In this document: positions 9,714 to 21,087 of the stretch, in pieces
How the letters are laid out: each line of letters opens with the position of its first letter
Position numbering within the stretch: position 1 is the stretch's first letter
From: Isotricha intestinalis
Lineage: Eukaryota > Ciliophora > Litostomatea > Vestibuliferida > Isotrichidae
DNA: 45,930 nucleotides
Direction: 5' to 3'
Assembly (NCBI GenBank): GCA_023807065.1
Contig: JAJJLU010000436.1
Coordinates: 1 to 45,930, forward strand
Made by a program: the position numbers and the translations under genes
Notes under the pieces: generated by a model
Told to the model about the DNA's origin: nothing
The model's input: only the letters and a program-made list of their open reading frames with translations
Database searches by the model: none

Positions 9714-10589
9714 ATGTCATCAATCAATGTAGTTGTTGTAAAAAATGACAATGAAGAAATTCAGAGAAATTTTTCAGCAATAAAAAAATTGAAAAAATAT
9801 GATAAACTATTAATGAAAGGATATAATATATTTGTAAGAATTGGAAATAACATAAAAACAATTCCATTAATTTGGAATAGATCTTTTTTTATAATGTGTA
9901 AAATGGCTTTTGTAAACCCAATAGAAATTGCTTCATTTACTCATTATGTTGTTGATGAAACTGAAAGTGAAAATAAAAGTATAAGTAACACAAACGAAAA
10001 TGAAAGAAGTGATATTGTTTCAAAAAGTACAAATACAAAAAAAATTCTTATTCCAAAAACTTTAAAACAAGGAATTTTAGATGATCTAATTAAAAAAGGT
10101 AATTTAATTGCAAAAAATCCAATTTTATGTAAAAGAGTTTGGGGGAATATTTATAAATATTTATTAATATTCCCTTTTATTATTTTTATTGGATTGGTTG
10201 TTTCTTTAGTATCTTTTAAAGTTAAATTTTTATCTTTTGTTGAAATTTTAAATTATATTTTAACAATTATGCTTTCAATAACTGCTTATGTTGGAATAGA
10301 AAAATCAAAAAAAAATAAATTACAAAATTGGAAAGAAGTTAATATGATGATATATATAATGGGAGGAATAACTGGAATTACTATTTTATCTTGTTTATTC
10401 CCTGGTTTAGCTGGAAGTATAGCAATATTTATTTATGCTTATAGATTTTATATATTTCTTTTTTACTTAATTCTTGGTGCAACTCTCTTTACTTGTTATT
10501 TTTTAAATGTTGAAATGAATGTATTTTATTCTAAATATTATGAAGAAGAACAAGCTGGAAAATTACTTGATGATGTTTTTGAAGAGTGA
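9714..10589 (+). CDS. Multispanning membrane protein, unknown function
   Basis: A 291-residue protein ending in TGA. Residues 1-145 are soluble, with a polar Asn/Ser-rich stretch at about 82-110. The C-terminal half has four or five hydrophobic segments: about 147-168, 173-195, 211-230 and 233-268, with a basic loop KSKKNK near 197-202. The tail is acidic (YYEEEQAGKLLDDVFEE). There is no signal peptide, so the membrane segments act as internal signals. I recognise no family. The start is an ATG preceded by a run of A, as in the neighbouring genes. Confidence 0.7.
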   Translation: MSSINVVVVKNDNEEIQRNFSAIKKLKKYDKLLMKGYNIFVRIGNNIKTIPLIWNRSFFIMCKMAFVNPIEIASFTHYVVDETESENKSISNTNENERSDIVSKSTNTKKILIPKTLKQGILDDLIKKGNLIAKNPILCKRVWGNIYKYLLIFPFIIFIGLVVSLVSFKVKFLSFVEILNYILTIMLSITAYVGIEKSKKNKLQNWKEVNMMIYIMGGITGITILSCLFPGLAGSIAIFIYAYRFYIFLFYLILGATLFTCYFLNVEMNVFYSKYYEEEQAGKLLDDVFEE

Positions 10590-10691
10590 ACAATTAAATA
10601 TTTAATAACCAATATTTTTATTTAATAATTTCGTTAAAAATATATTTTTTTATTATTTCATTATTTAAGTTATATAATTAATATTTCTTTT

Positions 10692-11543
10692 ATGGCATCT
10701 TTAGATTTTTTAAACTTAGAAAATAAAGAAAAATCTAACAAAGGAATTCAAAAAATTTTTAAAAATAAAACAACCAAAAAAAGGATCAACATCAATAACA
10801 ACTTAAAACAATTAAACATAAAAATAAGTTATATAGGAGAATTAAAAGATAAATTTGGAATTTTTTCTCAAAATATTTCTAAAATAAGAAACTCCTTTAG
10901 ATGTTTAAGTTTAGAAAACAAAGAAACCCAAACACTTGATAATTTTCCTATAAAAAATTATTATATAAATTCACTCCAAAAAGCACAAAGACCACTTGAA
11001 ATTTTTACTGAATTCAATTCTATTGATATTAAAAAGAAAAATATTCCAATTATAAGACCAATGACTACTATTGAAAAAAGAAAAAATTTAATGTCTCCTT
11101 ATTCAAGAAATTTCAAATTATTTTCAAAAAAAAGTGAAAATAATTCAATCAGAAATATTAATAAATTGTCTCGTTCAAATAAAAAAAATTTATGTTTGTC
11201 AACAAGAAAATCTAATCAAAGAGAAAAAAATATTGAAGGATTATTAAAAATAAAAAAAGTTTCCGATAATGAATTAGAAAAAGTAAATATTTTTAATAAA
11301 AAAATAAATCGTTTAAAAAAAAAAGAAAAAACTAAACCTTTAATTTATAGGACAATTATAACTGATGGGGGTTTTTCGAATGATTTAGAAATTTTTAATA
11401 AAAGAATTATCAAAAATTTTCACAAAAATATGAATTTTAAACCTTATAATAATTTAGTAAATTTTATGAAAAAAAGTAATGATTATTTAATTGAAGAATC
11501 TCAAAACGAAGTAATAAAAAGTAAAAACACTATAAAATATTAA
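10692..11543 (+). CDS. Lysine- and asparagine-rich protein, unknown
   Basis: A 283-residue protein rich in Lys, Asn, Ile and Ser, with no membrane segment and no domain I recognise. It is probably largely disordered; short motifs such as RPMTTIEKRKNLMSPYSRNF may be contact sites. It follows the membrane-protein gene on the same strand after about 100 bp but there is no reason to assume a shared transcript. Reality as a gene rests on the uninterrupted frame in AT-rich DNA and balanced amino-acid use. Confidence 0.6.
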   Translation: MASLDFLNLENKEKSNKGIQKIFKNKTTKKRININNNLKQLNIKISYIGELKDKFGIFSQNISKIRNSFRCLSLENKETQTLDNFPIKNYYINSLQKAQRPLEIFTEFNSIDIKKKNIPIIRPMTTIEKRKNLMSPYSRNFKLFSKKSENNSIRNINKLSRSNKKNLCLSTRKSNQREKNIEGLLKIKKVSDNELEKVNIFNKKINRLKKKEKTKPLIYRTIITDGGFSNDLEIFNKRIIKNFHKNMNFKPYNNLVNFMKKSNDYLIEESQNEVIKSKNTIKY

Positions 11544-13466
11544 TTTTTTTACATATATTAATATTATGAAAAATAAATAAATCCTATAAATGTAAATTTA
11601 TCTTATAAATAAATAACTAATAAATTTATTAAAAATAATATTAAAAATTAATATTTATTAGAATATTCAAACATCATTAAAGAAAGAATTTAAAATCATT
11701 AATATACAATTATAATAAAATTTTTTTTTAAAATTTAAATAAAAAGATAAACAATTATTATGGTCATAAGGATTATATGACAATTAATTTTTTTCTTTTT
11801 GTTTCTTTAAATAGACAATTTTTATTTAATTTAATTGGATTTATAATATTTTATTTATGATTATTGTATTTTAGTTTTTTTTTCAGTAATGATATGATAT
11901 TTATCTTACTATTATTTTTCTTTATATTTTAGAGAGTAAAATCTTTTTTATAAATTTATCTTTGCTTTTAGTTTTTATTAATACTAATTTTAATACTTCA
12001 AAAGTTTGATAATTTGTTTAAAAATCATTTTAAATTCATGATAACTTTTTCAATAATGTTTTTAACAAATACTTTTGTAAATTTTCTCTGTCAAATAAAT
12101 TATTTTTTCAATTATTATTTTAACAATTAAATAACAACTTTTTTTTAATTCATAATTGTTTGTAATATTTGATTGAGTGATTTTGAGCATAAACCAAATA
12201 CATTAAAATAATGATATTAATGGAATTAATGTGATAAAATTAAATGTTAACTTTTTTTTTTCATGAAATTTTTTTTTAATAAATTTAATTAATTGTATTA
12301 TTAAATACAGTTTAATCCTTTATTGAATAAATAATACTTATATTAATCCATAAAATTATTTACAAAATTAAAAATTTTCCAACTTGAAATTGTTATATTT
12401 GTTGTTGAATATAATTGAATTAAACAACTAAAATTAATTTATAATCATTTTTTTTCATTTTTAAATATATTCAAAGTAATGAAAAAAGAAATGAATTTAC
12501 AATCTCTTTATTTTAATTCATTTGATATTAAATATTTTTCTAGAATTATTTTTAAAGAAAAGAGTATTTATATTAAGAGTATTTATATTAAGTATATTCC
12601 TTATTAACTGTTATTTTATTTTTAATTTCAATTTTTTTTAGTGAATATTTTGAAAAATATTTTTAATTAATATTATAATTATTTGCAAATAAATTCAAAA
12701 ATAAAATATTATTTAGCATTAATTATTTAGGGATTCGATAAAAAAACTTATTGTCTATGACTTTAATATTACAAATTAATATTAATGTCTTGAAAAGCGA
12801 TTATACAGAAAATAAAAAAGTTCTGATAAATTAAATTTTATGACAATTTAAATTTTATAATTTTTGAAAAAAACAATAAAGGGTAAAAATAATATATATT
12901 AACCATGAGATAATTTTTTTTCTTTTAAAGACTTTGAAACTTAATATTCAATTGATTCTAATAAAACAATATATCTGAAATATTTATTGAAAAATTAAAA
13001 AATAGGTTTTCCATTAGATTTAAAAATGTTCTGAATAAAAAGGAGAAAAAATTGAATCTGAGTTTATATATATTCTAAATCAATTTTTTATAATTGATTA
13101 ATAATTAATTTTTTTATGAAAAAATTTTAATATTAATTTTTTTTTTGTGATTTTGTTTTTTACAAAATTTGGTTTTATACCCATTTTTAATAATATTAAA
13201 AAAATTCCTGAATCTTGAATCTTATAATCATTTTGAGTTTAAATTAAATTATGTTATATCTTTTACATTAATATGACATTAATTTTTTAACTCTGATTTA
13301 AATGTAAAATTGTTTATATTCAAATCAAAAAATATTATAAAAAATTAAAACCTCTGAAACAAAAAAACATTTTTAACTTTTGAATAAAAATGAAACAATT
13401 AAATCTTATATAATCATTTCTTTTAATTTAAAAATAAAAAAAGAATAAAAATTAAGCAATTGAAAT
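11544..13466. other. AT-rich spacer, nothing recognised
   Basis: About 1.9 kb of very AT-rich DNA without an open frame or RNA gene that I can support. A short direct repeat occurs near 12567-12595 (two copies of a TATTAAGAGTATT-type unit). Confidence 0.5.
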
Positions 13467-14291
13467 ATGAAATTTCACATACTAATATTTGCCCTATCTT
13501 TATCATTAGTATATATGGAGGATCCAGCATATGCAGTTACTACAGCTTCACCAGAAACTGAAGCATGTGGAAATGATGGTTATACATTTAAATTAGTTGG
13601 AACTACAGACACATCAATTGCAGAAACAGCAACAGTGTCAGTGACAATATCTTCACCAACAGGTGCAACAGCATCATGTACAGTTGGAGCTGTAACAGTT
13701 TCTAGTTTAAGAAGGAACGATGAAGCTATGACAATAACTTGTAAAAGTACTTCTACCATCACTAATGAAGCTCTAACAGTTTCTACTGTTAAAATTAATA
13801 ATGTAGCAGCAACTTTAAGTGGTACAATTAGTATTTCTGGAGTTACTTGCCCTGCAACAGTAACAATTTCGACTCTTGCTATTAAACCAACTTCTGTTAG
13901 TCAAAAGAAAGTAGTTTTAGAATTGAAACCTGCTGATTCAGATAAGAATAAAGCTTTAACTGGAGATAGTGAAATCACTGGACTTAAATTAGTTGATTCT
14001 GGAACTTTTAATCAAAATTTAAAATGTGAAATTCAATCTGGGTCAAAACTTTCTTCTGTTACTTGCTCAATGGAAACTGCTGCTGTTGATGGTACAAACT
14101 ATAAATTAAATGGTACTCCTGCTTTTGTGGGACGCGATACAATCACTTCTCTTACTCCTGATACTTCTACTGAAGTTACTGCTTCTACATCTCAAAATAA
14201 TAATGATAATAATAATAATAATAATAATGATAAGAGTAATGGATTTTATTTAAAAAGTTCATTCATTTTTTTAATACTGTTATTCTTTTAA
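13467..14291 (+). CDS. Secreted GPI-anchored-type surface protein
   Basis: A 274-residue protein with a signal peptide (MKFHILIFALSLSLVYM, cleavage near 17-23). The mature part is rich in Thr, Ser, Ala and Val and made of beta-strand-like repeats, with six Cys (34, 71, 92, 128, 187, 200) that could form disulfides. An Asn/Asp tract spans about 243-255, and the C-terminus (about 261-274) is hydrophobic with no basic tail, the usual GPI-attachment signal with a small omega residue near SNG (257-259). The internal CxI...SVTC pattern suggests Ig-like or beta-sandwich units. Composition and codon use are clearly richer in G+C than in neighbours, as expected of a highly expressed coat protein. The exact family is not recognised. 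Confidence 0.75.
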   Translation: MKFHILIFALSLSLVYMEDPAYAVTTASPETEACGNDGYTFKLVGTTDTSIAETATVSVTISSPTGATASCTVGAVTVSSLRRNDEAMTITCKSTSTITNEALTVSTVKINNVAATLSGTISISGVTCPATVTISTLAIKPTSVSQKKVVLELKPADSDKNKALTGDSEITGLKLVDSGTFNQNLKCEIQSGSKLSSVTCSMETAAVDGTNYKLNGTPAFVGRDTITSLTPDTSTEVTASTSQNNNDNNNNNNNDKSNGFYLKSSFIFLILLFF

Positions 14292-14921
14292 ATACTTATT
14301 TTTTTTCCAGTTAATTAAATAATTGATTTCTCATTTATTTATTTAATTAAATAATAAAGAATATTATATGAATAATATTGAAAGATTATAAAAATATTGG
14401 ATGAATATATTGTGAAGAAGAAATTCAAAATATTAATTTTATTTCAATTTTCAAGATAAAATGGATTTTAAAAATTAAAATATATTAATTTAATAATAGG
14501 AAATATATCTCATAATTTATTAAATAATTTATCTTAAATTAAAAAATTTAAAAAAATTATTTTAAGATTAAATAATCAAAATATGATAGTAACACATAAA
14601 CAATTAAAAAAACAATTTGATAAAAGAAAAATTAAACTAAATCTTTCTTTTTCCTTTTCTTCCCAGATTTTTAATTTTGATTTTTGAGAAATTTATTAAA
14701 AATTTTAAAATTTTTTTGTGCTTATTATTTATATAATTTAGTTGACCTATAAATATTTGATAAATGTATCAATTTATTATTATCCCACTGATGATTTATT
14801 TTTAATTGTTTTCTTGAAAGGAAGATGAGGATATATTCTTTTTTTTATTGATTATTTTATTTTTTTAAAAGTTATTCTTTAAAATTAAGATTTTTTATTA
14901 TTTTTTTTAATTTTTTTTCCC
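14292..14921. other. AT-rich spacer, nothing recognised
   Basis: About 630 bp of AT-rich DNA between the surface-protein gene and the RasGAP-like gene, with T-runs before the ATG at 14922. No gene or RNA supported. Confidence 0.5.
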
Positions 14922-17917
14922 ATGCAAGGAAAAGTGAATGAATTTTATAAAGTGAAGGAATTGCAGAAAAAATTAAAGGATTACTCTATTCAGAAAAAAT
15001 TATGTAAATTAAAAATAAATAAATAAAAAAAATTATAGATTTTCATGAACAGAAGAAATATAACCAAGATTTTGAAAAAGAATTGACCTTATTATATGAT
15101 AAAAAAATTCAAAGATATGAATTATTTGATAAAAAGCAGAGTTTAAAAATAAAAGAGAGATCAATAGATAATCAAATATATAAAGTTCAAAAAATTTCAG
15201 AAAAAGATCAACACTTAGGAAAAATAATAAAATTCATTTTTGGTTTTAGAGAAAATCCAGAATTTTTATTTAGAATATTGAGATTTTTAGATGATATAAG
15301 AATAAGTTCAATGAATTATGCAAATCAAGAAAGAAAAAAAATCTATGATAATTTTGATAATTCATTTTTTTATTTCATTTCAAATAATTTTTATAATAAT
15401 TTTAAAGATGATGAATTTTTAGCTTTAATATATAGATTATTAAAAGAACAAATAAATGAAAATTATAATAATTTCTTAGAAGAAAATTCAGTTTTATATA
15501 ATTTATTTAAAGAAATGTTAATTCAAATAGATATGAAAATAAAATTAAAAGAAATTTTATATGGAATATTATTGAAAATAGAAGAATTAAGTGATGAAGA
15601 ATTTTTATTAGATATTTTTAATATAAATAAATTTATTTATAAATTAAAAGAAAGTGAAAAAAAAGGAACAATAACTGAAAAAGTTAAAAATCTATTTTTA
15701 AATCCAAAACAAGATATTTTAAAACAAGATGAAAGATTATTTAGAAGATTTACTAAATTTAATATTAAAGAATTAATTAATGATAATTACGAAGAAAAAA
15801 ATGAAAATATAAGAGGATTTATTTTTAAAATCAAAACTTTATTAAAATTAAACAATGAAGAACAATTTGAATTGAATGAAAAAAAATGTGATATAAAAAA
15901 TTTTTATAATTTTATTTATCAAAATTCTATTAATCCTAAATTATGTATTATTATTTATAGACATTATTTCCTTAAAGTAAGAAAAATTTTACATTTAATT
16001 ATTGATACTTTTATTTCTAAAATAAATTATATTCCAAACATTATTAATTGTATATGTAAAATAATTTATATATTATGTAAAAACTCTTATAAATATATTT
16101 TTTCAAATTATGAAATTTTTTCAATGATTGGAAAATTCTTTTTTGAAAATTTAATAAATTTTTATTTATTTGAAGAAAAATATACTGTAATGTTAGATTT
16201 TTTTCCTCTTTCAAATTATTCAAAACAAAATTTAGAAACAATAAAATTTTTATTATTAAATTTATTTGAAGGAAATATTTTTTCAATAAATAATAATCCA
16301 AATTTAATTCCTTTTAATTCTTTGTTTTTCAATGAATTATTTCCTAAATTATTTAATTTTTATAAATCTTTAACAATAACAGAAAATACAAATTATATTG
16401 AAAATTTAATTTCAGGGAAAATAAAAGAAAATAATTTTGAATATGATTTTTTTGATATTTATCCAAATGAAATTTTTAGTAATATGTCTTTTTGTTTTAA
16501 TTTAAAAAATTATAATTTCTTATTAACTTTATTAGAAAGTTTCATAGGAGAAAAAAACAGAGAAAACTTTTATAAAAGAGGAGATAAACTTTGTATAAAT
16601 AATATGAAACAATATTTTGGAGATATTTCTTCTTATGGTAAAAAGACAAACTTTGATGAAAATATTTTTTACTTATATTATAATAATATTTCTGAAGAAT
16701 TTGATTTAGAAAATGAAAATGATGAATCTCAAATCATTTTTTCCATTGATGAACAAAATTTACAAGAAATTGAAAGTGAAGAAGAATTTAAAGAAAATGA
16801 AGAAATAAAAATGAAAAATCGATTATGTTTATTATTATATAAAATGAATGATTTAGATGAAGAAATTTTCACTAAGGAAGAAAAAAATAATTTTTCATTA
16901 TTAATAAATAAATTAATAATAATATCCAAAGAAGATTCAATTGGAAAAACATTAAAAATATTATTAAAAAAAAAAGAATTAGAAGAAAATAATTTTAACT
17001 CAAATATTTTTTTTGAAGAATTAAATGAATTAATTGAAGAATATTCAAAAGAATTTAAAGAATCATATAATAAAATGACATTAGCAAATGAAAATTTAAG
17101 AAATATTCAATTAAATAAAATAAATTATATGAAATATAATGAAAATCTTCTTTTATATAATACATATTTAGATTTAGATAAATTATTAGGTCAAAATCAA
17201 TATTATATAACTCCAAATATAAATAAGAGAATAGATAATTTTATTCAATTTTTAGATGATTTTTATAATATAAAAGATAATAAATTAGATGAATATTATA
17301 ATCAAAAGATAACAGATGATTTTATTGATAATAAAATAATATTATTTCCAAATGAAGATGAAGAAGAAGAGATTAATATAACAAATTATCCTCAACAAAT
17401 TAAATTACTAATTGAATATCTGAATATTTTTAAAGAAAATTTAACAGAATCTTATTATAGAATTATTATTGATTATATTAGTGCTAAAATATATGATAAT
17501 TTAATTATTCATAAACCAGATAAATATGATGTTATTCTTTTTAATAATTTAATTAAAGATAATTTAATTTACCAAGCAAATAAAATTGAAAATCCTGATT
17601 CTAATGTTATTGACAATATTAGAAAAGCAATGAAAAAATATGTTAATTTAAAAGGAGTTTTTCAAAAAACTCTTGCAATTGAAGAAGTGAAAAATATTTT
17701 TCAAAAGCATTTTTCTTTTATTAAAGGGAAAAATGAAAGTATTTTCGTTGATGATGAAATGAATTATATGTGTTTTTCTATTTCTAAATTATATTTAAAA
17801 ACTCTTGTTTTAGTTACTAAGTATTTAAGCATTTTTTCAGTTGATAGAAAAACTATTTCTACTATTTCTTCTGCTTTATCTCATATATTAATAGAAGATA
17901 TTAAATGTGAAAAATAA
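14922..17917 (+). CDS. RasGAP-like protein (IQGAP-type arrangement), two exons
   Basis: Joining exon 14922-15003 to 15039-17917 across a 35-nt intron gives one open frame of 986 residues; the downstream frame alone has no ATG start. The N-terminus is helical and charged. Residues about 90-470 follow the RasGAP outline: GFRENPEFLFRILRFL, an EFLALIYRLLKEQI helix, FLEENSVLYNLFKEML (173-188; the family's FLR-x-N motif with Glu for Arg), a LKEILYGILLKIEEL helix, and SKQNLETIKFLLLNLFEG (family: R-x-N-L-xx-IAK-x-L). The C-terminal part is helical and acidic, ending in a region that may correspond to an IQGAP/RGCT-like tail. With the FLR Arg replaced, GTPase stimulation is uncertain; a small-GTPase-binding scaffold is an alternative. 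Confidence 0.5.
15004..15038 (+). other. 35-nt spliceosomal intron
   Basis: It begins GTAAAT and ends TTATAG, almost pure A/T between. Removing it joins ATG-initiated exon 1 (27 codons plus one base) in frame to the long downstream frame. The upstream frame would otherwise meet a stop inside the intron. Confidence 0.75.
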
Positions 17918-19474
17918 AATTTTTATTTAAAAATATTTATTTTTGTGATTTTAAAATCAAAAATAAATTCAATGAAAAATAAAAATAAATAAATTTATAT
18001 TTAAGTTTAATTATTTGATTTTTTTGTTATATGCACTTTTTTCTTTTTATTTAATTTATTATCTTTTAAATCAGATCCTTCATTAATTTTTCATGCCACG
18101 AATTTTTTGATAAAATCTAAATTTACATCAAAAAAAACAACCAATAACATTTGTAACATTATTCCATTAAATAAACTTATTAATGTAATTCTTGAATTTA
18201 TACAAGAATTAAACATAAACAGTGTTACAATTTTTGAAAAAAATGAATATAACTTTTTCAATTAGATAATATGCGATTCTTATTTGATATATAATTAGAA
18301 TAAAAATAAGAAAATCTATTTTCATCTAAGATTGATTTGCTGAAAATACATATTCTATGTCATTTGTTTTTTTCCCCTATATTAAACATAAAATTTACCT
18401 TTAATATTGAACTTAGTACAAAAATGAAATCTCTTTTTTTTTCTTCATAATTATTTCTAAATTTATTCCCTTTTTTCAATATTGGTAATATGAGAATATA
18501 TTCCAATTACTTTAAACTTTTTTTCATTTTATAAAATAATAGGGAATCAGTATAATCTTTATCTTCTTCTCCTTCATATTCTATATTAATATATTGTTAA
18601 AGTTTTTCAATTTGGCTTTATTATTTTTAAAAAAATAGATATTTTTCATCTTGAATTATTGCTTTAAAATCAATATTTATTTTATCATAATTTACATTTT
18701 GTTCTCCATTCAACAAAATTGAACAACTGAAATTTATATGATTTTTTTATTGAAATCTAATTAAATAATGATATCATCTTTAAAACATTATTATTAGTTC
18801 AAATATTTTAAATTCGGTTTTTACATTCTGTTATCATTTTATAAAAAAAACAATTCCTTATACGACTTTAATTCTAAAAAAATTTATATATAAAATGAAA
18901 TTTCATAAATTAAATTATTTCATTCTTTGAATCAACTTTTTTTTGTATCTGATAAGAGAAAGTTGAAAATACTCAAATATAATATTTATCTAAATAAAAA
19001 ATTGGATTTATCAATTGATTTATAAAATTATTTTTTTTCAAAAAAAAATAAATGAATATGATTATTAATGTTTTTATATTCAATTTAAAAATGATTTTTT
19101 AATTATACTAATGATGATAATTCATCTAATTTATTTTGATTGGATTATCAAAGATAAAAGATATTATTTAATATAATCAAAGATAGAGATTTTAAATTGT
19201 TGATTGAAAATATATATTTTAAGAAATTTTGTTTTGAAATAAAAGAAATAAATTATCCAAGATTATTATTAATTTAAACTTACTTTTATTTGATTATCTT
19301 TCATTGATTTTATTATAACAAAATATTCTTTTATTGATCATGATATTTATTTAATCACTTAAGTTAATAATTGGTGAATAATTATAAAATTATAGTTCTA
19401 TTTATGATTCTTTATAATATCATTTTAATAATTAATATTAATTAAATAATCATTATTTATTTTAAGTTAAATTA
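17918..19474. other. Spacer containing a probable gene relic on the minus strand
   Basis: About 1.55 kb with no intact gene. From about 18760 down to 18030 the minus strand gives coding-like pieces in shifting frames: NYDKINIDFKAIIQDEKYLF, INIEYEGEEDKDYTDSLLFY, ILPILKKGNKFRNNYEEKK, then a hydrophobic stretch ITLISLFNGIMLQMLLVVFF ending FIKKFVA-stop-KINEGSDLKDNKL. This looks like the decayed end of a membrane protein. No family is assigned. Confidence 0.45.
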
Positions 19475-20398
19475 ATGAGTAATTTTTCTGATATTTGTTC
19501 ATATACATTTTATTTTCTTTTAAATGTAATGACTTATTCTATTATGATGTCATTAAACGATAATTTTTTCAAAGACTTTCCCATCTATTATCATTTTTTA
19601 CTTTTTTCAATGTCAATAATTGCATATATCCTTTTAATTATAACAAAAAATAATCCAGGGGAAATTATAAATAATAAATATTCAGAAATAAGAAAAATAT
19701 TATCGAATGATATAGTAATAAATATTCCAGAATCTATTGAAAATAATGAATTCAAAGAAAATAAAATTTCATTAATAGACTGTGGAAAATGTACTTTTTG
19801 TAACAATGAAGTTTTACCATTAAGAAGTCATCATTGTAGTAGATGTAAAAAATGTATAAAATCTTATGATCATCATTGTGGAATGATAGGTGGATGTATA
19901 GGTGAAAATAATCATTTTAAATTTATTTTATTTTTGTTTTTTCAAAGTTTAGCTCTATTTATTGGAATTTTTGGTTTACTTGAAACTTTACAAAATTTAA
20001 TTATCAGAAAAAAAAAAAGAAAACCTGTTACTATTTATTTTTTAATTTTTGTTCTTTTTTTTTATGGAATTTTTACTTTGGTGTTATTTCTTTTTCATAT
20101 TTATTTGGTTATGACAAATCAAAGTACTTTTGAAATTTATCATCCTGAAAAATGTGATTATTTGAGAAAATTCACAGAAGAGAAGAAAAAAATTTTTAAA
20201 GAAAGAAATCTATTTATTGATTATAGTTATTCTTTTCATCCATTTGATATGGGAATTAAAGAAAATATTAAATTTGTTATAAAGAAATTTTTAAATCCAA
20301 AAGAAAAAATTGATTGGGAAGAAATATATTATAAAAATCTTTATTCTAATAAAATTCCTTTTAATTTTTGTGAAAATGAATATTGGAGTTGTTTTTAA
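19475..20398 (+). CDS. DHHC-type protein S-acyltransferase
   Basis: A 307-residue membrane enzyme that transfers palmitate to cysteines of target proteins, probably on Golgi or other endomembranes. Two hydrophobic segments (about 10-27 and 38-57) precede the Cys-rich domain: C103, C106, C109, then HHCSRCKKC (119-127) and DHHC at 132-135. The usual PWVNNCVG after DHHC is GMIGGCIGENNH here. Two more membrane segments follow (about 148-170 and 184-210), then STFE, the counterpart of the TTxE motif, and HPFDMGIKENI, matching the C-terminal NPxDxGxxxN-type motif. Four membrane segments and length are typical for the family. The catalytic Cys135 is present. Confidence 0.9.
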   Translation: MSNFSDICSYTFYFLLNVMTYSIMMSLNDNFFKDFPIYYHFLLFSMSIIAYILLIITKNNPGEIINNKYSEIRKILSNDIVINIPESIENNEFKENKISLIDCGKCTFCNNEVLPLRSHHCSRCKKCIKSYDHHCGMIGGCIGENNHFKFILFLFFQSLALFIGIFGLLETLQNLIIRKKKRKPVTIYFLIFVLFFYGIFTLVLFLFHIYLVMTNQSTFEIYHPEKCDYLRKFTEEKKKIFKERNLFIDYSYSFHPFDMGIKENIKFVIKKFLNPKEKIDWEEIYYKNLYSNKIPFNFCENEYWSCF

Positions 20399-21087
20399 AT
20401 ATTATAAAACAAAACTTGTTAATTGATATTATGGATTCCCTTTTCATAAATAAATCAATAATTATTCAAAATAAATCTAATATTTTAAATAAATCAATAT
20501 TATAATTGTTTTTTATTATCAGCTAATTATTCAATTCATTTTTTAATATTAAACTACAGGAAAATCAAACCTTTAATTATTTCAAAATTTATATAAAGAG
20601 AATAATATAAGGTGTTCTAATGTTTTTTAAATCATTTTTGAAAAAATTAGAATACTTTTTAAAAAGTGAATAGATTAATTCTCTTTTTATAAAAAATATT
20701 ATTAAGATATTATCTATTCTAGCTTAAGAACAGGGATAATGGAATGGTTGTTATAAGGATTTTCAATTTCTAAATATAAATTAAATTAATATAATCTGTA
20801 TGATATATTATAAATATCAAATCAGATAAAGTTAAAGATTATTTAACATTTAAAGCCTAAATTATTAATATTATTAGATAATTATATACTAAAATTAATG
20901 TGATTTTTTAAAATCAAATAATTTACACTTAAATTTAATTTATTAATTTGTATATATTTCAAATATCAAAATTAATTTTTATGATTTTTTTAAATAAAAT
21001 TAAAATTAATTTATTTTGAAATTTCTTGTTCTTTGTGATTATTTTTTAACAAGATTTAAAAAGTTTAAAAAAATTATTTTTAAATAA
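20399..21087. other. AT-rich spacer between converging genes
   Basis: About 690 bp between the 3' ends of the palmitoyltransferase (+) and the polyprenol-kinase-like gene (-). A slightly less AT-rich stretch near 20715-20760 is visible, but no gene or RNA can be supported. Confidence 0.5.
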
